NCBI GenBank assembly: GCA_029251465.1
Contig: JAQXDI010000001.1
Location: 1-64,000 of the forward strand
Direction: 5' to 3'
DNA: 64,000 nt
Source: Ascidiaceihabitans sp.
GTDB lineage: Bacteria; Pseudomonadota; Alphaproteobacteria; Rhodobacterales; Rhodobacteraceae
The position numbers and the translations under genes were made by a program. Positions 16,983-25,395 of this stretch are shown here, in pieces. Each line of letters starts with the position of its first letter. The first letter of the stretch is position 1. The notes beneath the pieces were generated by a model. It was not told where the DNA came from and did not search any database. It saw only the letters and a list, made by a program, of their open reading frames with translations.

Positions 16983-18569
16983 TTACGCTTTCCATGTCTT
17001 GGCAAAGGCAGTCCAGTACATTTGTGGACCTGACGGGTTGGTTTCCCAGCCTTGAACTTCGGTAGAAATCGCATCCACAAAGTCGTTGAACATTGGCACC
17101 ATGACGCCGCCTTCTTCGTTCAACATGCGACCCATTTTGGAATAGATCTCTTTGCGTTTGGTCTCGTCCAACTCGGCGCGGGCCTCAAGCAGCATCGCGT
17201 CAAATTCCGGACGTTTCCAGCGCGTGTCGTTCCAGTCGGCTGTGGACAGATACGCTGTGGAATACATCTGGTCTTGGACCGGACGACCGCCCCAGTAGGA
17301 TGCGCAATACGGCTGCACGTTCCACACTTCGGACCAGTAACCGTCGTTAGGCTCACGCTTGATTTCGAGCGGGATACCGGCGGCTTGGCACGTCTGTTGG
17401 AACAAGGCTGCGGCATCGACCGCACCCGGGAATGCACCATCTGCTGTGCGCAGAATGATCGGTGAACCATCATGGCCGGACGCTTTGTAGTGTGCGGCGG
17501 CTTTTTCCAGATCGAAGGAACGCTGTGGGATGGTTTCATCGAACAACGGATAGGCTTCGTTGATTGGAATGTCGTTCCCGACAGAACCAAAGCCTTGCAA
17601 GATTTTGTCGACCATTTCCTGACGGTTCATGGCGTGCTTGAGGGCAAGACGCAGTTCGTTGTTGTCAAACGGGGCTGTGTCAACGTGAGCGATGAACACA
17701 TAGTGGCCGCGACCGGATGTGGTTTGAACGTCGATTTTAGGCGAACGACCCAGCAGTTTGGCGATCTTTGGCTCAACGCGGTTGATCGAATCGACCTGAC
17801 CCGATTGCAGTGCCGCAGTGCGCGCAGTGGCGTCGTTCAAAACGATCAATTCAACGGCGTCATAGTGACCCATTTCATCAGCGGCCCAGTGGTTCGGGTT
17901 CTTTTTGAACGTCATGCGCACGCCAGGCTCGTCGGACTCGAGCGTATAAAGACCGGTACCGATGGCGGCGATCGGATCGTCAAAGCCACCGTTTGGCTGG
18001 ATGATCAAGTGGTAGTCGGCCATCAGGTATGGAAGGTCGGCGTTGCCGATTGCCAGCGTCAGTTCAAAGACGTCGCCATCAACGCGCATCGATTCGATAC
18101 CGTTCATGATGCCCAAAGCACCGGATTTTGAATCTGCATTCGAGTGACGCTGCATTGTCGCCAGAATGTCTTCGGCGGTTACGGCCGCACCGTTGGAAAA
18201 TGTGATGCCTTGGCGCAGTTTGAAACGCCATGTTTTGGCGTCGGCAGAGCCTTCCCAGCTTTCGGCAACCCGTGGCTCTAGGCCGGTCGGACCTGCGTAT
18301 GCCAGTGTCTCGCCCCAAACAAAACCACCAGCCAGAGGTGCATCAGAGGCCCAAGATGCCGGGTCCTGAGAGTTTGTGGACTCGCCACCGGAAACGCCCA
18401 TTTTGAATGTGCCGCCTTTGACAGGTCCGGCCGCGCGGGCCGCATCGGCCAGCATTGTAGACGCAACAGCGGCGGTGACGCCCAAGGCTGCAGCTTTGCC
18501 CATGAACTCGCGGCGCGTCATCGTGCCAGCGGTCACTTTGGATGTTAGAAATTTGAGTTCAGTACTCAT
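16983..18569 (-). CDS. Periplasmic substrate-binding protein of peptide-type ABC importer (SBP_bac_5)
   Basis: A 528-aa solute-binding protein. The start MSTELKFLTS has GGGAGA upstream. The signal has a twin-arginine motif, TRREFMGKAAALG (residues 18-30), then VTAAVASTMLADAARA, so it is probably exported folded by Tat. The mature region has the family hallmarks: ESWEGSADAKTWRFKLRQGITFSNG, then NRQEMVDKILQGFGSVGNDI. Ligands in this family are di- or oligopeptides, nickel or glycosides; the ligand here is not readable, but the neighbouring CocE-type hydrolase hints at peptides or esters. Confidence 0.93.
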   Translation of the reverse strand: MSTELKFLTSKVTAGTMTRREFMGKAAALGVTAAVASTMLADAARAAGPVKGGTFKMGVSGGESTNSQDPASWASDAPLAGGFVWGETLAYAGPTGLEPRVAESWEGSADAKTWRFKLRQGITFSNGAAVTAEDILATMQRHSNADSKSGALGIMNGIESMRVDGDVFELTLAIGNADLPYLMADYHLIIQPNGGFDDPIAAIGTGLYTLESDEPGVRMTFKKNPNHWAADEMGHYDAVELIVLNDATARTAALQSGQVDSINRVEPKIAKLLGRSPKIDVQTTSGRGHYVFIAHVDTAPFDNNELRLALKHAMNRQEMVDKILQGFGSVGNDIPINEAYPLFDETIPQRSFDLEKAAAHYKASGHDGSPIILRTADGAFPGAVDAAALFQQTCQAAGIPLEIKREPNDGYWSEVWNVQPYCASYWGGRPVQDQMYSTAYLSTADWNDTRWKRPEFDAMLLEARAELDETKRKEIYSKMGRMLNEEGGVMVPMFNDFVDAISTEVQGWETNPSGPQMYWTAFAKTWKA

Positions 18570-18690
18570 GGTGGTCTCCCAGTTGGTTATTTTTGGCGGT
18601 TTTGGCCGCGTTTTTCTTGATTGATGGATCAAGTTTGCGCATTTGTCGCAGCCTCGCAAGGGTTAATACCCCTTTAATGACATTGATGTG

Positions 18691-20721
18691 TCAGATGCCG
18701 TTGCGTGCAATCTGATCTGTGATCTCTCTTTCATAGATCAACGCGTCGTTTTCATAGGCCTCGAGCTTCGCGCTGAGATAGAAATTTTCGACGTCCGACC
18801 ACATTTCACAACGGGTTTCGGTGCGCAGGCGGATATCGTCACGCTCGATTTCGTCGGACCAATGACACGCCCCGCGCGCAGACAGCGGGTCATCTGGATG
18901 GATGCTCCAGGTTTCCCGCGCAATCGATCCGTTGATCAGCCCGTGGTCCAGATCTCTTATCTTTCCAAAATCATCAACGATTCGCAAATGCACAAAACCG
19001 GTGTTCAAATCGGTTTCCTGTTTGCGGCTGTTTGATCCCTCACGAATGGTTTCGGTTTGCCAAGCGGCTTCGGCCTCGGGCGGGGCAAAGGGGGTGACGC
19101 CTTTGGCAGGGATCGGCAGAGGTGCGGCAAGAATACCACCAGTGATCGTTAGCGGAAATTTTTGTGCGGCAGGCCAGATCAGCGGCCAATAGGCAGTGGA
19201 CACGGAAATGCAGATGCGATGACCCGCAGGCACAGTGTAGCCGATGTGGTCGAGTTTGATGTTCACCCTAAAATTCTCGGGCGCGGGGGTGTCTGGGTCG
19301 GCATAGACTTGATCCGCGCCCGCGTTTTCCAGATTGAGCACACCATAGGTGATCCGCGTTTTGGCCCCATCGGGGTGGACGTGGTTCAGGCGCACTGCCA
19401 ACTGTCCGCGCGGTTCGTCCATTTGAAAGGCAAGACCAACCTGCGCCGCACCCAGAATTTCAAACGGTGCATCCAGCGGTTCGGACGTCCACGTCCCGCC
19501 CTTGCTGTCATCGCGGCGCTGATCGCCAGGCATTTCGGGACCCAGCCAAATCGCGCAGTATTCGCCCGCATCCGCACCACAGTCCTGAGGCGAGGAAATA
19601 GGCGTGTCTACCAAGAGGTCGCCTTTTGAATTCTGTGGCGTGTGTCGCAATTTGTCGGCTTCAAAATGCCAGTGGCGCCATGTGTTGTCCTCAGAGGGCG
19701 GTCGATCTGTTGTGCCGGTTTCCATCCCGACCCAATGCCCGATGCGATCCGTGTACCACGTTTGCGGGCGCACGCCGTCCATGATGTAGGCGCGGTAATC
19801 GGGGTCGTCCTCAACACCGGTTTCAATGCCTTTTAGCCACTTGTCCCACCAGCGCAGGGCCTCTTGCAGGAACCCGATGCGTGGTTCTGGCACGGCAAAA
19901 TGCGGGTACTTGTGGACCCAAGGACCAACAATGCCTTTGGACCCCGGAATGTTGTCAACGATCTGCGGCACGGCGTTTTTATACGCATCCCCCCAACCGC
20001 CAACTGCCAACACCTTGGCTTTGATCGTGTCGTAGTTTTCGCAGACCGATCCGTGTTTCCAATAGTCATCGCGGGTTTGATGGCGCAGCCATTTGGACGG
20101 CAAGAACGGTTCGTTTTCCATCCGATCCATCCACATCTCGCGCCAATCAGGGCGCAGGGCAGGGTCGGGCGCGCGGGATGAATAGGACCACATCGTCGCG
20201 CCCCAGCCGAGGTTTTCGTTTAACAGGCAGCCCCCTTTGTAGTGAATGTCGTCGGCAAAGCGGTCGACGGTAGAGCACAGCGTGATGATCGCCTTGAGAG
20301 CAGGGGGCGTCATCGCGGCGACTTGCAGTGAATTGAAACCACCCCAGCTGATGCCCATCATGCCGACACTGCCGTTGCACCAGTCTTGGGCGGCAAAGTG
20401 GTTGATGACCTCGACTGCGTCATCCAGTTCCTGTTGCGAATATTCGTCTTCCATCAAGCCGTGACTGTCGCCATTGCCGCGCATATCGACACGCAGGCAG
20501 GCGTAGCCGCGTTTGGCAAAATACGGATGCGTGAGGGCGTCGCGTGCGCAGGTGCCGTCGCGTTTGCGGTAGGGAAGGAATTCGAGGATGGCCGGGACCG
20601 GATCGTCGCCTGCATCTGCGGGTTTCCAGACGCGGGCTGAAAGGCGTGTGCCATCTGACAGGGTGACGGCGTAGTCGGCGTCTTCGGTGATCTCGCGCAA
20701 TGCGTTTTTTGGGGTATTCAT
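18691..20721 (-). CDS. CocE/NonD-family hydrolase (X-Pro dipeptidyl-peptidase S15 type)
   Basis: A 676-aa alpha/beta serine hydrolase. The nucleophile elbow GISWGG gives Ser125; LRVDMRGNGDSHG precedes it, and the C-terminal half is the beta-rich XPD domain typical of CocE and S15 peptidases. No signal peptide is obvious, so it should act in the cytoplasm on an imported ester or Xaa-Pro peptide. It lies directly upstream of the peptide-type importer on the same strand (121-base gap), which suggests uptake followed by hydrolysis; the substrate is inferred, not shown. Confidence 0.88.
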   Translation of the reverse strand: MNTPKNALREITEDADYAVTLSDGTRLSARVWKPADAGDDPVPAILEFLPYRKRDGTCARDALTHPYFAKRGYACLRVDMRGNGDSHGLMEDEYSQQELDDAVEVINHFAAQDWCNGSVGMMGISWGGFNSLQVAAMTPPALKAIITLCSTVDRFADDIHYKGGCLLNENLGWGATMWSYSSRAPDPALRPDWREMWMDRMENEPFLPSKWLRHQTRDDYWKHGSVCENYDTIKAKVLAVGGWGDAYKNAVPQIVDNIPGSKGIVGPWVHKYPHFAVPEPRIGFLQEALRWWDKWLKGIETGVEDDPDYRAYIMDGVRPQTWYTDRIGHWVGMETGTTDRPPSEDNTWRHWHFEADKLRHTPQNSKGDLLVDTPISSPQDCGADAGEYCAIWLGPEMPGDQRRDDSKGGTWTSEPLDAPFEILGAAQVGLAFQMDEPRGQLAVRLNHVHPDGAKTRITYGVLNLENAGADQVYADPDTPAPENFRVNIKLDHIGYTVPAGHRICISVSTAYWPLIWPAAQKFPLTITGGILAAPLPIPAKGVTPFAPPEAEAAWQTETIREGSNSRKQETDLNTGFVHLRIVDDFGKIRDLDHGLINGSIARETWSIHPDDPLSARGACHWSDEIERDDIRLRTETRCEMWSDVENFYLSAKLEAYENDALIYEREITDQIARNGI

Positions 20722-20761
20722 TTAGCGACGTTCGGGGGCTGCGCAGATTCTGTCAAGCGGT

Positions 20762-20786
20762 GGTGTGCGACACGCACACCTTACCC
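20762..20786. repeat. REP-like palindrome, copy A
   Basis: GGTGTGCG (20762-20769), a three-base loop and CGCACACC (20773-20780), followed by TTACCC. It lies in the short gap between the glycerate kinase and CocE hydrolase genes, both on the minus strand. The same pattern recurs at 49800, 50344 and 50374. Confidence 0.6.
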
Positions 20787-20788
20787 GA

Positions 20789-21889
20789 TCAAAAGCGTTC
20801 GGCGATCAACAAATCCATGACGTTTGTGCCTGTCGGACCAGAGCGGAACAACGCACCGCGTGCGTCCAACCAAGGGGTCGCATCTGCGCGATCAATAGCG
20901 TCCTGTGCGCTGTCATCCCAAGTGTTGCCGTCGATCAATGCGCCCGCTGCATCCGTTGGCCCATCAGTTCCATCAGTGCCGGCGACCAAAATACGCAAAC
21001 CGTCAGAGCCAGCGATTTCCCGGGCCAGCAGCAGCGCCAATGCCATATTGCGCCCGCCCTTGCCGGGGTTCTTAGGCAACACCACGGTGGGTTCACCGCC
21101 TAATACATGCAGCCCTTTTTCGCCATTCAACAACTGGGTTGCGATGCGCGGGGCGAGAATTTCGACATTGTCATACAGCGTTTCTGCGTTGGTGAGGACG
21201 GGTAGGTCGCTGGCCGCCGCAACGGCCATGCGCGCAAAGTGGTTGTTGGCGACGATATGGGCGTCGAACGAAAAATTGGCATCCAGCGGTGCATCGCCAA
21301 TACCGGACCCGATGACGCCAAGTGCGTCACCCTCGACATCTGAAATCGCCAAACTGGTCACACGGGTGCCACCAAAACGGGCCAGCAGCTTGCCGCCCTT
21401 GATCTGTGAAATCTCACGGCGCTGGGCGTTCATCGCATGAATGTCAGCACCAGAGGCCAGCATGGTTTCGGTGCGCTGGGCCAAGTCGGCAAGGGTCATT
21501 CCTGCGGGCAAATCCTCGGCCAGGGACGACGCGCCACCTGACACCAACATCAACAGATGCGCATCGGATTTGCAGGCCTGAACCGTGTCGCGCAACGCTT
21601 TGCCTGCGTGCAAACTGGCGGCGTCAGGGACCGGATGCGCCGCCTCAATCAGGGTTGCATGGGGCGGGACATCGTCAATGTGATGGTATTTTGTCACAAT
21701 TTGGGTCGGCACCGGCCCAAACACTTCATACGCGGCAGCGGCCATTGATGCGGCGGCTTTTCCGACGGCTAAAATCTGATCTGGCTTGGAAACGCGATGG
21801 GCCTCAATCGCCATAATAACCGCAGGCTTGCCCTGCACGGCGCGCACGCCTTGCCACCAAAGAGCGGCCAAATCTGCTTGATGTGTCAT
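20789..21889 (-). CDS. Glycerate 2-kinase (GckA/TtuD family, DUF4147-MOFRL)
   Basis: A 366-aa protein with the two domains of class II glycerate kinases: an N-terminal DUF4147 part with LAVGKAAASMAAAA and LMLVSGGASSL, and a C-terminal MOFRL part with VLGGEPTVVLPKNPGKGGRNMALALL and ILVAGTDGTDGPTDAAGA. The family phosphorylates D-glycerate to 2-phosphoglycerate and was once annotated as hydroxypyruvate reductase. It is somewhat short (usual about 420 aa), but both conserved blocks are intact. It lies upstream of the CocE gene on the same strand. Confidence 0.88.
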   Translation of the reverse strand: MTHQADLAALWWQGVRAVQGKPAVIMAIEAHRVSKPDQILAVGKAAASMAAAAYEVFGPVPTQIVTKYHHIDDVPPHATLIEAAHPVPDAASLHAGKALRDTVQACKSDAHLLMLVSGGASSLAEDLPAGMTLADLAQRTETMLASGADIHAMNAQRREISQIKGGKLLARFGGTRVTSLAISDVEGDALGVIGSGIGDAPLDANFSFDAHIVANNHFARMAVAAASDLPVLTNAETLYDNVEILAPRIATQLLNGEKGLHVLGGEPTVVLPKNPGKGGRNMALALLLAREIAGSDGLRILVAGTDGTDGPTDAAGALIDGNTWDDSAQDAIDRADATPWLDARGALFRSGPTGTNVMDLLIAERF

Positions 21890-21935
21890 GCGGCAACGGC
21901 TGCACTATTCACGTCAGTTGTGCAAGTTCCAGTCA

Positions 21936-21953
21936 CGTTTTACATGTAAAACG
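21936..21953. promoter_or_regulatory. Perfect 18-bp palindrome, candidate operator
   Basis: CGTTTTACATGTAAAACG is fully self-complementary with no loop, the shape expected of a homodimeric repressor or activator site. It lies 46 bases before the glycerate kinase start (minus strand) and 190 bases before the adhesin start (plus strand), so either or both may be controlled. A TTGACG at 21975-21980 could be a -35 box for the adhesin operon, though no good -10 box follows at 17 bases. Confidence 0.55.
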
Positions 21954-22142
21954 ACCGCTATATCTACCCAATCGTTGACGAAATTGTGGTTTCGCCAAAA
22001 AAATAGACTAGCCCTTGATTCGGTGTTCGGTTATCAATGTCGCACAGGGCAACGATAGGATGACGTCAAAAGGCGCTCCTGTAGGGTAAAAACAAATGGG
22101 CGTTCGCATTGAACGAATGTCCGAGGTAAAAGTGGTGGTGTT

Positions 22143-25100
22143 ATGAAGGCGATTGATTTCGTCGTCCGTGATGAATCGGGCGCGTTACAACGTGGAGTCA
22201 TCCAAGCTGGGGATCAGACGACCACAATTCAGGCAGGATCTGATCAAGAAATTTCGTTGAACTTGCGTCAGGTCGATATGCAGACCCACGCACGCAATGG
22301 CGATGCCTTGAACATTGTCTTGGCTGATGGCCGGATCATCGTGATCGAAAACTACTTTAATGATGATGGCGGCGCGAACCGCTTGTTCATCTCTGCCGAT
22401 GGCTACCTTAACGAGGTTGCGTTTGTGGAAACGACAGATGGCGGCTTGTACGCACAGTTCGGTCCGACCGAGCAATGGGGCAAATGGAGCCCGTCTGACG
22501 ATTTGATTTATTTGGGCCGCACGGACATCGCAGCCCTTCCGGTTGATGACGAAGTGTCCATGTTGGCACCACTTGCGCTTTTGGGCGGCGGTGGCCTTGG
22601 CACTGCGGCAGCTGCTGCGGGTGTTGGTGCGGTTGTGATTGGATCCGGCGGCGGTGGAGGTGGTGGCGGATCCACACCTCCGGCAGTTCCGACAGTTGAC
22701 GATGCCGACGGCACACCTGTTGTTGGCGGCCAAGAGCAACCCTACAGCGTCGAAGTGACCGGCACGGGCGAGCCCGGCGACACGGTCACGGTCACAGTTG
22801 GCGATCAAACCGGTGACACGATCATTGGCGACGATGGCACGTGGGGCGTGGTTCTGGACGGTGAAAACCTGCCATCCGACGGCGAATGGGAAACCATCGT
22901 TGTTGTTGACCACCTGACGGGCGGCAACACGCCGCTGGACGGTCCGGTCTGGACAATCGACACAACGGCCCCCGAAATCGAAATCACGGACGGCATCCAA
23001 GCCACCGGCGACGTCTTTAACGGCGAAGAACTAGACGGCGGCGCGGTGATTTCCGGCACCGGCGAAGCTGGCGCAACTTTGGTTGTGACCGTGGGCGAGC
23101 ACACGCAAACCACAACCATCGGCGAAGACGGCAGCTGGACAGTGACGTGGCCTGCGGGCACGTTTGCGGCGGGTGAATACACCTCTGAAATGACAATTGT
23201 TGCGACGGATGCCATTGGCAACGCGTCAACAACCACAGCGACGATTGTGATCGACACGATCAGCGAAGTGACTATCGAAACCAACACCACAGCAGGCGAC
23301 GGCACGATCAACGCGGCCGAGCAGGCCGCAGGCGTGACGTTGACAGGCACCGCGCAAGTGGGATCAACCGTCGACGTGACTTTTGGCGGCACAACCCTGC
23401 CTGCGGTGGTGGATTCCCAAGGTGTCTGGAGCGTGGTTTTCCCATCCTCTGCCATCGCAACGGGCGAATACGACGCGACAGTTACCGCTGTTGCGACAGA
23501 AGCCAACGGCAATTCGGCCACAACAACTGGCACGATCCACGTTGACACAATCAGCGAAGTCTCTGTTTCAACAAGCACAGTTGCAGGCGACGGTACCATC
23601 AACGGTGCCGAGCAAGCAGCAGGCGTCACGCTGACTGGCACCGCGCAGGCGGGATCTACGGTTGACGTGACCTTTGGGTCAACAACATTGGCGGCGACAG
23701 TCGATGCAAATGGCAACTGGAGCGTGGATTTCCCACCATCCGCCATTGCTACCGGCGAATATGAGGCGACCGTCACGGCCGTTGCCACAGACGCCAACGG
23801 CAACGTGTCTGCATCCACTGGCACGATCCAGGTCGACACATTTGTGAACACGTTCGGCTACACATCCACATCCGGCGGCGCGGACGGCGTGATCAACGCA
23901 ACCGAGGCACAATCAGGTCTGATCGTGACAGGCAACGCCGAAGCAGGGTCAACCGTTTCAGTTGTTCTGGGCGGCGTGACGCAAGTCGCGATGGTCAATG
24001 CCGACGGCAGCTGGACCGCGACATACAGCGCGAGCCAATTGGCACCGGGCACCTATTCGACAGACATGGTTGCCACGGCAACGGACGCAGCGGGCAACAC
24101 ATCAACCATCACCCAGACGGTTAATGTCGACACCGAAGCCGGGTCCTTGACCATCAGCAGCAACCCGATTGAAACCGACGATGTGATCAACGCAGTTGAA
24201 GCATCAGACGGTGTTGTTCTGTCCGGTACATCCGACGCAGGCGCGATTGTTCAGGTGACTATGGGTGGCGTGACACATTCTGTCGTGACCAACCCGAACG
24301 GTGTTTGGCAGGCAAACTTTGCCGCGAGCGAAATCGCACCGGGCACCTATGTTGCTGATATCACAGCAACAACCACCGATGCAGCAGGCAACGTCGATTC
24401 TGTTGCCAGCACCGTTCAGGTCGACACGTTGGTCAACCAACTAAACCTGTCTTCGGCACCGGTTGAAGGCGACAACGTCGTGAACCAAGCGGAAGCCAGC
24501 GATGGCATCAACTTGTCAGGCCAAGTGGAGCCGGGGTCTACCGTCATGGTTGATTTTGAAGGCACAACATTAGCCGCAAACGTCGATGCTGCCGGCAACT
24601 GGAGCATTGCGATCCCGGCCTCTGCCATTGCGGCAGGGTCTTATGACGCAGACATCACAGTGATGGCGACAGACGCGGTGGGCAACACGGCGACGATCTC
24701 TGACACGTTGGCAATCGATACGGACGCACCAGACGGCCCGGTCATCGCATCCTACACACGTGACGGCGACGGCATCCGCGGGATTTCCACGGAATTTAGC
24801 GCCGATGATCTGAGCGTTGCACAAGTTAACGCAGACGGGTCCATCACCGAAGTGTCCGCGACGCAAATCGACATCCCGCAAATCGGCGAGACGAACTTTT
24901 CGTTCAACTCCGAAGTGCCGGACGGGTCACATTTGATCGTTTCTTCTACGGACAGTGCGGGCAACGCATCAGGCACCTATGTTGTGCTCGATGACGAAAG
25001 CGCGAATTCCGGGGTCGATATGTCGAACGCCAGCTTGGGCAACTACCAGATCGAAACGGTCGATCTACAGTTCGCCGAAGAAGCACATCTGTCGATCACC

Positions 25101-25301
25101 GAAGCGCAGCTGGTCGGCTTGGCCGATGGCACCGATACGCTGACGGTAAAAGGCGGCGGCGACGACGAAGTGACGATCACAGGCGCGAACCAAACCGGTT
25201 CGATCACGCATGATGGGCAAACCTACGACGTCTACAGCCTGGGCGCAGGCACAGTGCTGATTGATGACGACATCACGGTTAATACAGGCGTGATCGGCTA
25301 A
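22143..25301 (+). CDS. BapA-prefix adhesin with tandem Ig-like repeats, type I secretion substrate
   Basis: A 1052-aa surface or biofilm protein. Residues 1-140 match the BapA prefix-like domain (MKAIDFVVRDESGALQRGVI; VIENYFNDDGGANRLFI). Next come a hydrophobic Gly/Ala block at 141-167 and a Gly tract at 168-176. From about residue 185 the protein is all-beta and acidic: one divergent Ig-like domain, six regular Ig-like repeats of 97-98 aa, then a C-terminal region with LTVKGGGDDEVTITGA, of the sort found near the secretion signal of these adhesins. There is no N-terminal signal peptide, consistent with export by the TolC/ABC/HlyD set encoded immediately downstream. No RTX nonapeptides were seen. 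The ribosome binding site is weak. Confidence 0.88.
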   Translation: MKAIDFVVRDESGALQRGVIQAGDQTTTIQAGSDQEISLNLRQVDMQTHARNGDALNIVLADGRIIVIENYFNDDGGANRLFISADGYLNEVAFVETTDGGLYAQFGPTEQWGKWSPSDDLIYLGRTDIAALPVDDEVSMLAPLALLGGGGLGTAAAAAGVGAVVIGSGGGGGGGGSTPPAVPTVDDADGTPVVGGQEQPYSVEVTGTGEPGDTVTVTVGDQTGDTIIGDDGTWGVVLDGENLPSDGEWETIVVVDHLTGGNTPLDGPVWTIDTTAPEIEITDGIQATGDVFNGEELDGGAVISGTGEAGATLVVTVGEHTQTTTIGEDGSWTVTWPAGTFAAGEYTSEMTIVATDAIGNASTTTATIVIDTISEVTIETNTTAGDGTINAAEQAAGVTLTGTAQVGSTVDVTFGGTTLPAVVDSQGVWSVVFPSSAIATGEYDATVTAVATEANGNSATTTGTIHVDTISEVSVSTSTVAGDGTINGAEQAAGVTLTGTAQAGSTVDVTFGSTTLAATVDANGNWSVDFPPSAIATGEYEATVTAVATDANGNVSASTGTIQVDTFVNTFGYTSTSGGADGVINATEAQSGLIVTGNAEAGSTVSVVLGGVTQVAMVNADGSWTATYSASQLAPGTYSTDMVATATDAAGNTSTITQTVNVDTEAGSLTISSNPIETDDVINAVEASDGVVLSGTSDAGAIVQVTMGGVTHSVVTNPNGVWQANFAASEIAPGTYVADITATTTDAAGNVDSVASTVQVDTLVNQLNLSSAPVEGDNVVNQAEASDGINLSGQVEPGSTVMVDFEGTTLAANVDAAGNWSIAIPASAIAAGSYDADITVMATDAVGNTATISDTLAIDTDAPDGPVIASYTRDGDGIRGISTEFSADDLSVAQVNADGSITEVSATQIDIPQIGETNFSFNSEVPDGSHLIVSSTDSAGNASGTYVVLDDESANSGVDMSNASLGNYQIETVDLQFAEEAHLSITEAQLVGLADGTDTLTVKGGGDDEVTITGANQTGSITHDGQTYDVYSLGAGTVLIDDDITVNTGVIG
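22956..24713 (+). repeat. Six tandem Ig-like repeats within the adhesin gene
   Basis: Units begin at the conserved (I/V)DT codons at 22956, 23250, 23541, 23832, 24126 and 24420 and end before 24714, giving lengths of 294, 291, 291, 294, 294 and 294 bases. Each unit carries GTG.A..GSTV, a W/V-containing strand, a GxY strand and an ATDAxGN turn. Units two and three are closest to each other, pointing to recent duplication. Repeat number may vary between strains. Confidence 0.85.
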
Positions 25302-25321
25302 GGCTGAATAACAAAAATCGA

Positions 25322-25348
25322 GGCGCGGATGGGCAACCAAACCGCGCC
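25322..25348 (+). promoter_or_regulatory. Intergenic hairpin between adhesin and secretion genes
   Basis: GGCGCGG (25322-25328) pairs with CCGCGCC (25342-25348) with a 13-base loop and no T tract. It falls between the adhesin stop and the outer-membrane gene. It could stabilise the adhesin message or attenuate transcription into the secretion genes, giving more substrate than machinery; this is inference. Confidence 0.45.
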
Positions 25349-25395
25349 CGATAAAGATAAAAGTACATAAGTACCGGCTACGTTAAGGGCAGGAC

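Noticed and set aside
22956-24713. CRISPR-like periodicity
   Set aside because: The about 294-base period is in-frame protein repeats of an adhesin, not short direct repeats with spacers; no CRISPR array or cas gene was seen in the window.
22143-25301. RTX toxin interpretation of the secreted protein
   Set aside because: No GGxGxDxUx nonapeptide arrays are present; the repeats are Ig-like, so adhesin is the better call.
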